NCBI RefSeq assembly: GCF_900114645.1
Contig: NZ_FOTR01000003.1
Coordinates: 248,001-312,000 of the forward strand
Length of the DNA stretch: 64,000 bases
From: Gracilibacillus orientalis
Lineage (GTDB): Bacteria; Bacillota; Bacilli; Bacillales; Amphibacillaceae
Direction of reading: 5' to 3'
Position 1 is the stretch's first letter. Every line of letters begins with the position of its first letter. The notes below the pieces were generated by a model. That model was not told the DNA's origin. It saw nothing but the letters and a program-made list of their open reading frames with translations, and ran no database searches. A program made the translations under genes and the position numbers. Below, piece after piece: positions 57,276 to 64,000 of the stretch.

Positions 57276-57478
57276 CACTAAATCAACTAGCTTCCTAGAT
57301 CACTAATGAAAATGTACCCTTACCTGCTCCACCTTAATAAAATTAGCATCTACAACTTCCATAATTCCAAGCGCTTTAGAAAGCATAAAAATAATGTAAT
57401 TAAAAAGTATTATATTTTCCAATCATCACGAATCCCTTACCTTTGTCTGGTATAAATCTATCATTTTATGGAAATTGA

Positions 57479-57527
57479 TTGTACTTTTTCAATGAGTAAT
57501 ATATAATCCATTTTGTCAGCGTTTTCA
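57479..57527 (+). promoter_or_regulatory. Promoter and cre site of the cstA-like gene
   Basis: TTGTAC (57479-57484), 17-bp spacer, TATAAT (57502-57507). The predicted start is at about 57514, exactly where TGTCAGCGTTTTCA (57514-57527) begins, matching the cre consensus at 13 of 14 positions. CcpA repression is predicted. The rest of 57276-57478 shows nothing clear. Confidence 0.8.
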
Positions 57528-57557
57528 AAAGTAGATTCGCATAAGGGGGAGAAAAGC

Positions 57558-58997
57558 ATGGTAACCTTTTTCATTGGTATCGTATTATTAATTGTTGCCT
57601 ATTTTACATACGGTAAATTTATTGAAAAAACCTTCGGGGTAGATCATTCACGTAAAACACCTGCTCTTGCTAATCAAGATGGTGTTGATTTTGTTCCGAT
57701 GAAAAAACAAAAGAATGCCATGATTCAATTGCTTAATATTGCTGGGACAGGTCCGATATATGGTCCGATTATGGGTGCCCTATTTGGTCCGGCAGCGTTT
57801 ATATGGATTGTTCTGGGTTCCATTTTTGCTGGGGCAGTCCACGATTATTTGACCGGCATGATATCGATTCGTAACAAAGGGGCGCATATACCAGAACTTG
57901 CCGGGAAGTTTTTAGGGAAAATTCCCCGACACCTGGTAAATGCCTTTGCACTACTGCTTCTCCTTCTGGTCGGAACGGTATTTGCTACCACATCTGGATC
58001 ACTACTTCATATTTTACTTGATGGCCATGTAGCATTATTGATTATTTTAGGTGGTATCTTTCTTTATTTCGCATTATCAACGATGCTACCAATCGATAAG
58101 ATTATTGGTAGTATCTATCCTTTCCTTGGTGCTATCTTGTTAATCGGGACAGTTGGGATTGGCATTGCAATGTTTACGTCGGGAAAAGGGCCAGCTATTC
58201 CGGAACTGACACTTGAAAACATGCATCCGGAAAACCTGCCCATATTCCCGATGCTATTTTTAACGATTACGTGTGGTGCACTGTCCGGGTTTCATGCGAC
58301 ACAGTCACCACTTATTTCCCGTACCGTGCAAAAAGAGTCACAGGGTCGTTATATTTTCTACGGGATGATGGTTGCCGAAGGGATTATTGCCATGATTTGG
58401 GCTGCCGCATCTATGAGTCTGTTCCACGGGCAAGAATTAAATGCCCTAATCAATGCTGGCACAGCCTCTGCTGTCGTCAATGAAGCATCGACAACTCTTC
58501 TTGGTGCAATCGGTGGTACTATTGCAGTGTTAGGTGTTATTGTACTTCCGATCACGTCAGGTGACACTGCTTTCCGTGCCGCACGATCCGTTGTTGCGGA
58601 TTATATGAAATTAAGTCAAAAGAAAGTAGTGAATCGTTTAGTCATTGCAATGCCTTTATTTGCCTTGTCTATCATTTTAACGCAAATCGACTTTAACATT
58701 TTATGGCGGTATTTCTCCTGGGCAAACCAATCAACCGCTGCACTTGCCCTATGGATTGCTACCATGTACCTGCTGTTGAAAGGTAAAAACTATTGGATAT
58801 CACTCGTTCCAGCACTGTTCATTACCGATATGGTGTTTGTCTATATACTGAATGCACCAATCGGTTTTAATCTGTCACTTCAAATGTCACATATCGGAGG
58901 CATTATCCTAACCATGATCTTTACTGTTTGGTTCTTCAAGAAGGCGAACCACAATAAATCAGACAGGATAAAAGCAGACTTGCAAAACGCTGCATAA
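57558..58997 (+). CDS. CstA-family carbon-starvation permease
   Basis: 479 residues from ATG 57558 with AGGGGGAG upstream. About thirteen membrane segments; GTGPIYGPIMGALFGPAAF, GAVHDYLTGMISIRNKG and GFHATQSPLISRT are CstA-family motifs. It is shorter than the classical 600-700-residue CstA, as in the compact Firmicute branch. Family members import peptides or pyruvate during carbon limitation. A cre site fits that role. Confidence 0.9.
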   Translation: MVTFFIGIVLLIVAYFTYGKFIEKTFGVDHSRKTPALANQDGVDFVPMKKQKNAMIQLLNIAGTGPIYGPIMGALFGPAAFIWIVLGSIFAGAVHDYLTGMISIRNKGAHIPELAGKFLGKIPRHLVNAFALLLLLLVGTVFATTSGSLLHILLDGHVALLIILGGIFLYFALSTMLPIDKIIGSIYPFLGAILLIGTVGIGIAMFTSGKGPAIPELTLENMHPENLPIFPMLFLTITCGALSGFHATQSPLISRTVQKESQGRYIFYGMMVAEGIIAMIWAAASMSLFHGQELNALINAGTASAVVNEASTTLLGAIGGTIAVLGVIVLPITSGDTAFRAARSVVADYMKLSQKKVVNRLVIAMPLFALSIILTQIDFNILWRYFSWANQSTAALALWIATMYLLLKGKNYWISLVPALFITDMVFVYILNAPIGFNLSLQMSHIGGIILTMIFTVWFFKKANHNKSDRIKADLQNAA

Positions 58998-59008
58998 CTA
59001 ATATGGAA

Positions 59009-59048
59009 AAACCCCCTAACACCTTTATATAAAGGTGTTAGGGGGTTT
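59009..59048. terminator. Bidirectional terminator between cstA-like and amino acid ABC genes
   Basis: A perfect 18-bp stem (59009-59026 with 59031-59048) with a 4-nt loop lies between convergent genes. Confidence 0.93.
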
Positions 59049-59111
59049 AGTTTGCAAAGGGTAGTACTACATATATCCTATTCTACTGACTTCCATTTAC
59101 TAAATTAGTTG

Positions 59112-59840
59112 CTACAACACTTTTGATAAAAATGCTTGGGTTCTTTCGTTTTGCGGATTGTTAAATAGTTCATCTGGTGTACCTTGTTCTACGATAAAAC
59201 CTTCGTCCATAAAGATAACACGATCGGCTACTTCCTTGGCGAAGCCCATTTCATGTGTCACGATTGTCATCGTCATTCCTTCTTCAGCCAAATCTTTCAT
59301 AACCTGAAGTACTTCTCCGACCATTTCTGGATCTAGCGCCGACGTAGGCTCGTCAAACAACATAATGTGTGGTTCCATAGCTAAAGCACGAGCCATGGCT
59401 ACCCGTTGTTTTTGTCCACCAGATAATTTATCTGGATAAACATCTGTCTTGTCTACTAATCCAACTTTATCAAGTAGCTGTGTTCCTATTTCTTTTGCTT
59501 CTGATTGTGATTTGCCCTTTAATCGTTTTGGCCCGAGAATAACATTTTCCATTACTGTCATGTGAGGGAACAGATTAAATTGTTGGAACACCATTCCCAG
59601 TCTTTGACGTAATTCATTAATATTAGTTTTGGGAGCGGTGAGATTATCTCCTTCAATAAAAATATCTCCACCAGTTGGTTCTTCTAATAGATTTATACAA
59701 CGTAAAAGTGTACTTTTCCCTGAACCTGAAGGACCAATGACACAAACTACTTCTTGTGAGTTAACATCCATATTTATGTCTTTAAGAACCTCTAATTTAC
59801 CAAATGATTTCTTTAGATTATTTACTTCAATCATTTTCAT
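59112..59840 (-). CDS. Polar amino acid ABC transporter ATPase (GlnQ type)
   Basis: 242 residues. Walker [10 protein letters not shown], signature LSGGQKQR, Walker [14 protein letters not shown]-loop VTHEM. It overlaps the permease stop by 4 bp. It energises import of a polar amino acid; specificity is not readable from the ATPase. Confidence 0.94.
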   Translation of the reverse strand: MKMIEVNNLKKSFGKLEVLKDINMDVNSQEVVCVIGPSGSGKSTLLRCINLLEEPTGGDIFIEGDNLTAPKTNINELRQRLGMVFQQFNLFPHMTVMENVILGPKRLKGKSQSEAKEIGTQLLDKVGLVDKTDVYPDKLSGGQKQRVAMARALAMEPHIMLFDEPTSALDPEMVGEVLQVMKDLAEEGMTMTIVTHEMGFAKEVADRVIFMDEGFIVEQGTPDELFNNPQNERTQAFLSKVL

Positions 59841-60502
59841 GCTACATCTAATCTCCTTTCAAGCCAACGTGAGAATAGGCTTAATGAATAAATAATGACA
59901 AAATACAGAACGCCAACAGCAAATAATATTTCGAAAGCACGGAAATTAACTGCATAAATAGATTGGCCAGCTAATGTAAGCTCTGCTAATCCTATTGCGG
60001 AAAGAAGTGAAGTATCTTTAATACTAACAATAAATTGGTTGACGAATGCGGGGATCATGCGACGTATGGCTTGAGGCAAAATAATTAAACGCATGGTTTG
60101 GCTATAAGAAAAACCAATTGTTCTTCCAGCTTCCATTTGTCCATCATCAATAGAATTTATTCCAGCACGGAAAATTTCTACTAAATAAGCTGCAGCATTG
60201 ACGGTAATCGCAATCACACCTGCGGAAAACGCTGTTAGGTTAATATCAAGTACACTTGGTAAACCGAAATAAATAAATAATATTTGAACGAGTAATGGTG
60301 TTCCTCGAATAATATCAACAAAAGCTGTTGCAATCGTCCTTAATATTTTACTCTTTGTTATACTAAATACACCAAGTACTAGTCCAATAAACATGGCGAG
60401 AATAAGTGATATAACCGTTACTTCTATGGTCACTCCCATTCCTTTTAATAGAGTGGGTAATCCTTCAAGAATTATATTTATAGTTTCCATCATTTTTGGC
60501 AT
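59837..60502 (-). CDS. Polar amino acid ABC transporter permease
   Basis: 221 residues from ATG 60502 (a second ATG at 60493 is also possible; the frame to 60541 passes through the attenuator and is not used). Five or so helices, HEQ/His-Glu-Pro-type N-terminus [19 protein letters not shown] loop [20 protein letters not shown]. It pairs with the ATPase and lipoprotein. Confidence 0.92.
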   Translation of the reverse strand: MPKMMETINIILEGLPTLLKGMGVTIEVTVISLILAMFIGLVLGVFSITKSKILRTIATAFVDIIRGTPLLVQILFIYFGLPSVLDINLTAFSAGVIAITVNAAAYLVEIFRAGINSIDDGQMEAGRTIGFSYSQTMRLIILPQAIRRMIPAFVNQFIVSIKDTSLLSAIGLAELTLAGQSIYAVNFRAFEILFAVGVLYFVIIYSLSLFSRWLERRLDVA

Positions 60503-60517
60503 CCCTCTTTCCTTTAG

Positions 60518-60546
60518 AAAAGGTGTGACAAATTGCCACACCTTTT
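60518..60546 (-). terminator. Intra-operon attenuator between binding protein and permease
   Basis: AAAAGGTGTG and CACACCTTTT pair perfectly over a 9-nt loop. Partial termination here would yield excess binding protein over membrane subunits. Confidence 0.8.
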
Positions 60547-60571
60547 TATTTGATGTAATTTTTTATGTTAA

Positions 60572-61393
60572 TTATTCTTCAGAAAAATATTTGCTATAAA
60601 TCTCGTCAAATTCACCGCTATCTTTTAGCTCTTGAAGTCCAGTATTCATTTTTTCTACTAGCCCTTCGCTACCTTTAGAAATGGCAATTCCATAGTCTTC
60701 GCTTGGATACTTATCGCCAACTAACTGAAGTTGAGAATCCTCGCCATCTTGGTTAATTTTATAGGCAACACTAGGATAATCATTAATGACAACATCGGCA
60801 TTGCCGTTTTCTAATTCCATATACATAGTAGCATCATCTTGAAGTTTAGTAACCTCAGCATTATATTCTTCAGCCAGTTCGTTGGCTAATTTTAAACTGG
60901 ATGTTCCTTGTTTTGCAACAATTGTTTTTCCTTCTAAGTCTTCTTCACCTTCAATAGCACTATCTTTTAAAGTAATTAAGGATAGACCTGATTCAAAATA
61001 TGGATCAGAGAAATTTACTACTTCTAAACGATCCTCTCTTATTCCAATAGCTGATACAGCTGCATCCACTTGATTAGCTTGTAGTGCTGGAATAATACCA
61101 TCAAATTTCATGTTTTTCCAGTTAACAGTTAAGTTTGCTTTCTCAGCAACCGCTTCAACTAGTTCAACATCGAAACCAGTCAATTCTTCATCTACTTTAA
61201 ATTCAAATGGTGGATAATCTTGTACCGATGCAACGGTGATTTCTTCTTTTGTTTCACCTGAAGCGTTACTATCATCTTCACTACCTTCACTATCTGTACC
61301 TGTTCCGCATCCTGCTAATGCCAATGCGATAACACCAATCAAAGCAGTCATGATAATCTTATTAACAAATGTGACTTTCTTTTGTTTATTCAT
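60572..61393 (-). CDS. Amino acid-binding lipoprotein (SBP family 3)
   Basis: 273 residues from ATG 61393; AGGAGGG lies 10 bp upstream and overlaps an in-frame ATG at 61414. Lipobox LALAGC, then an acidic linker and the type II fold (VASVQDYPPFEFKVDEELTG; GFDVELVEAVAEKANL). It captures a polar amino acid for the transporter. First gene of the operon. Confidence 0.92.
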   Translation of the reverse strand: MNKQKKVTFVNKIIMTALIGVIALALAGCGTGTDSEGSEDDSNASGETKEEITVASVQDYPPFEFKVDEELTGFDVELVEAVAEKANLTVNWKNMKFDGIIPALQANQVDAAVSAIGIREDRLEVVNFSDPYFESGLSLITLKDSAIEGEEDLEGKTIVAKQGTSSLKLANELAEEYNAEVTKLQDDATMYMELENGNADVVINDYPSVAYKINQDGEDSQLQLVGDKYPSEDYGIAISKGSEGLVEKMNTGLQELKDSGEFDEIYSKYFSEE

Positions 61394-61712
61394 TAAGAAT
61401 AAGCCCTCCTGCATAAATTATTTTTAAAAAGACGTCATTATCTATTTTAGCTATATATTTAATCATATCCAAACTAGAATAATGTTGGTTTGCGATGATA
61501 TAATTATATTTTGTAAGTTATTATTATTTATGTAGTGGATTTTGTAGAAATCCTCAGAGAGAGTTAGATATACTGTCATATCCTCTAATATTGGTATTTT
61601 GTACTATATAAACAGCAGGATGATCTCTTTTGAAACGTATTCCTCAAAACATTCGTATATTATATATAAGGATAATGAATTTTATACTGTTAAAGAAAAG
61701 TTGGTGGTTTGT

Positions 61713-62297
61713 TTGAAAATTTTCATGAGTATCATATTTCTAGTATTTATCGGCTATCATGTCTACCGATTAATCCAAGTCTTAATAAAAATGAAGCAGG
61801 ATGTTATTTTACCAATAACAGATGAGGAATTTGCATCCATTAGAACCTCTCAACGGAAAGAGCTTAATTTACCTACATATTCTGCGCAAAAAGCTGGGAT
61901 TATTATATATTCCTTAATTCTTTTATTCTTGATTATAACGTTTGGTAATGCAACACTTTCAAGTGAATTTGATTTATCATTGTACCCATTGCTTTTTATC
62001 CCTCTGCTTCATTCATATGATTTCTTCGATTTATTTGTTGTAAGGGACGATGGAATACTCCGTGGAACAAGTTTTGTAGCATGGGATAAAATAAAGTCCT
62101 TCGAATTTGTTCGCATTGATATAAATCACAAAAACTATGGCTACTCTCAAGAAGTTAATGATAAATACGAATTAAGGATTAAATCCAAGTTCTGTACCAT
62201 ACGTTGCATTGTTATGACAGATGAAATGAAGGAAAGATTAACGCGTGTGTTAGAGGAACAAGTGTCTAGTAATGAAAGGATAGTTTTGAAAAATTAA
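61713..62297 (+). CDS. Membrane protein with C-terminal DUF5673-like domain
   Basis: The frame is open from 61599, but only the TTG at 61713 has a plausible site (GGTGG), so I use it; ATG 61725 is an alternative. Three or four helices (KIFMSIIFLVFIGYHVYRL; AGIIIYSLILLFLIITFG; LYPLLFIPLLHSYDFFDLF). The tail DDGILRGTSFVAWDKIKSFE resembles DUF5673 and related membrane domains. Function unknown. Confidence 0.6.
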   Translation: MKIFMSIIFLVFIGYHVYRLIQVLIKMKQDVILPITDEEFASIRTSQRKELNLPTYSAQKAGIIIYSLILLFLIITFGNATLSSEFDLSLYPLLFIPLLHSYDFFDLFVVRDDGILRGTSFVAWDKIKSFEFVRIDINHKNYGYSQEVNDKYELRIKSKFCTIRCIVMTDEMKERLTRVLEEQVSSNERIVLKN

Positions 62298-62329
62298 AAA
62301 GCCTAATTCCTTCGAGAAATTAGGCTTTT
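62297..62329. terminator. Terminator between convergent genes
   Basis: AAAAGCCTAATT (62297-62308) pairs with AATTAGGCTTTT (62318-62329). Confidence 0.9.
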
Positions 62330-62363
62330 GATGTTCAACAAACGCATTGTGGTATGAGTGCTC

Positions 62364-63113
<750 letters not shown>

Positions 63114-63240
63114 TCACTTTTAACATTATTTTATGATTAGTATTCCGTTTATATTCTAGCATAAACAGAAACGTTTTGATGATGATCAAGCTCAATATAC
63201 TCGAGAATATCACTTTTGTAACCCTCATATCCAACTTGCA

Positions 63241-63276
63241 AAAAAACACTGATTTTATATATAGAATCAGTGTTTT
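63241..63276. terminator. Terminator of the DUF2200 gene
   Basis: AAAAACACTGATT pairs with AATCAGTGTTTTT over a 10-nt loop, with T-runs on both strands. Confidence 0.92.
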
Positions 63277-63290
63277 TTCATTTACCATTA

Positions 63291-63641
63291 TTATTTCCGC
63301 AAAATTTTCTCCATCGCTTTTCCTTTTGCTAATTCATCGATCAATTTATCCAAATAGCGAATTTCCTGCATAGTTGATTCTTCAATGTCTTCCACTCGAA
63401 CACCACAGACCACACCTTTGATCAAAGCCCGCGAAGGATTCAGTTGGGGAGCTTCCGCAAAGAAGGTCTCAAAGTCTGTCTGTTTTTCCAGTTGCGTTTC
63501 TAACTCTTCCTGGCTATATCCTGTCAACCAACGGATAATTTCGTCGACTTCTGTTTTTGTGCGTCCTTTTTTATCTGCCTTCGTAACATAATGGGGATAG
63601 ACACTTGCGAAACTCATTGTATAGATCTTATGTTTGGTCAT
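63291..63641 (-). CDS. DUF2200-family protein
   Basis: 116 residues from ATG 63641 with GAGGGTG upstream. [32 protein letters not shown], and [20 protein letters not shown] match DUF2200, a small cytosolic family of unknown function. Stand-alone gene. Confidence 0.88.
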   Translation of the reverse strand: MTKHKIYTMSFASVYPHYVTKADKKGRTKTEVDEIIRWLTGYSQEELETQLEKQTDFETFFAEAPQLNPSRALIKGVVCGVRVEDIEESTMQEIRYLDKLIDELAKGKAMEKILRK

Positions 63642-63816
63642 GATACACACCCTCGTTGATATGATTTTCTTTATTTTATCATGAAAAATAGTCGGACAAC
63701 ACCTTAGTGATTATTCCACTGTACTAATTGAACTGTCATCCTCCATAAAATTAACACAAGTGTCGTTCCTTTATACAAAACAAAGTTCGCGAATGTGCCT
63801 GAACTTTGTTGCCTCT

Positions 63817-63960
63817 TTCTTGGAATTCTTGTTCCCTTCCTTGGAAAAATGCACCGCTTCCTTGGAATTCTCTTTCTCTTCCTTGGAAATATTCATTTTT
63901 CCAAGGAACAGAAGCATTTTTCCAAGGAACAACACGAACATCAAACTTGATGTTCGTGTT
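63817..63960. repeat. 21-bp phased palindrome array with 3' hairpin (copy 2)
   Basis: Four forward CTTGGAA-type sites (63817, 63838, 63859, 63880) then two inverted TTCCAAGG sites (63899, 63920); centre spacing 21, 21, 21, 20, 21. The hairpin is a perfect 13-bp stem (63931-63943 with 63948-63960, loop of 4), followed by the same GTCATAATTCGAGTACTTCT as copy 1. Fewer forward units than copy 1 but the same inversion point. Confidence 0.85.
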
Positions 63961-64000
63961 TTGTCATAATTCGAGTACTTCTATCCGAGCCTCTAAACAC

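Noticed and set aside
63760-63969. Open frame across the second repeat array
   Set aside because: Same reasons; the peptide differs completely from that of copy 1.

Overview
The window looks like a stretch of a low-GC Gram-positive chromosome, family Bacillaceae, probably a salt-tolerant or soil genus near Gracilibacillus, Virgibacillus or Oceanobacillus (genus is inference). Reasons: strong GGAGG-type ribosome sites, many close matches to Bacillus subtilis families (YhfK, YkvT, YflG, YetF, LicT/BglP, CstA, Mqo, SinI), lipobox and LPXTG-type surface proteins, and frequent Rho-independent terminators. I saw no rRNA, tRNA, CRISPR array, intact transposase, phage gene or plasmid replication gene.

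Layout. 1-3658: phosphonate import operon phnD-phnC-phnE-phnE plus the start of a hexapeptide acetyltransferase, with a possible PhoP box upstream. 3904-9935: ACT-domain malic enzyme, a small membrane protein, a DUF2087 regulator, acyl-CoA thioesterase, aminotransferase and YjiH membrane protein. 10174-10640: a decayed ArsR/VOC remnant. 10901-16926: an MFS exporter with divergent MerR regulator, then an ABC exporter pair. 17554-19574: a ParM/ParR actin-like segregation cassette with a centromere-like repeat array. 19799-25999: a 1731-residue pseudokinase/ATPase/GAF/histidine kinase protein, a SinI-like 47-residue protein absent from long-ORF lists, and an OmpR-type response regulator; four TTTTAA boxes at exact 11-bp spacing lie between them. 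26382-32474: two xylan-type enzymes, one a cell-wall-anchored CE4-CBM22-CBM22-GH10-CBM9 protein. 32542-40350: mqo, a YhfK-like protein, a DHA2 exporter with TetR regulator, a second TetR plus FabF-like synthase on a probably leaderless transcript, and a TSUP permease. 40471-43383: a MITE-like repeat, then an ECF41 sigma operon with an exact ECF41-type promoter. 43448-52455: an unusual 21-bp phased repeat element, MscS, YkvT, a sodium symporter with an M24 peptidase, a quinone reductase-like protein, an MFS protein with no normal start codon, a YetF-like protein and a frameshifted membrane protein. 52646-58997: a LicT-controlled beta-glucoside operon with two RAT/terminator switches, and a CstA-type permease with a cre site. 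59112-63641: an amino acid ABC importer, a membrane protein, a YflG-type methionine aminopeptidase and DUF2200. 63817-63960: second copy of the 21-bp phased element.

How the genes work together. Most units are short local-control modules: a transport or enzyme gene with its own regulator and a visible operator (MerR/MFS, TetR/MFS, TetR/FabF, ECF41/oxidoreductase/DoxX, LicT/BglP/GH1). The plant-polymer theme (acetylated xylan attack at the cell surface, beta-glucoside uptake, carbon-catabolite sites) is consistent across 26-33 kb and 52-58 kb. The most unusual items are the SinI-like/OmpR/giant-kinase locus, the ParMRC cassette without a replicon, the ECF41 promoter and the two copies of the 21-bp phased palindrome array.
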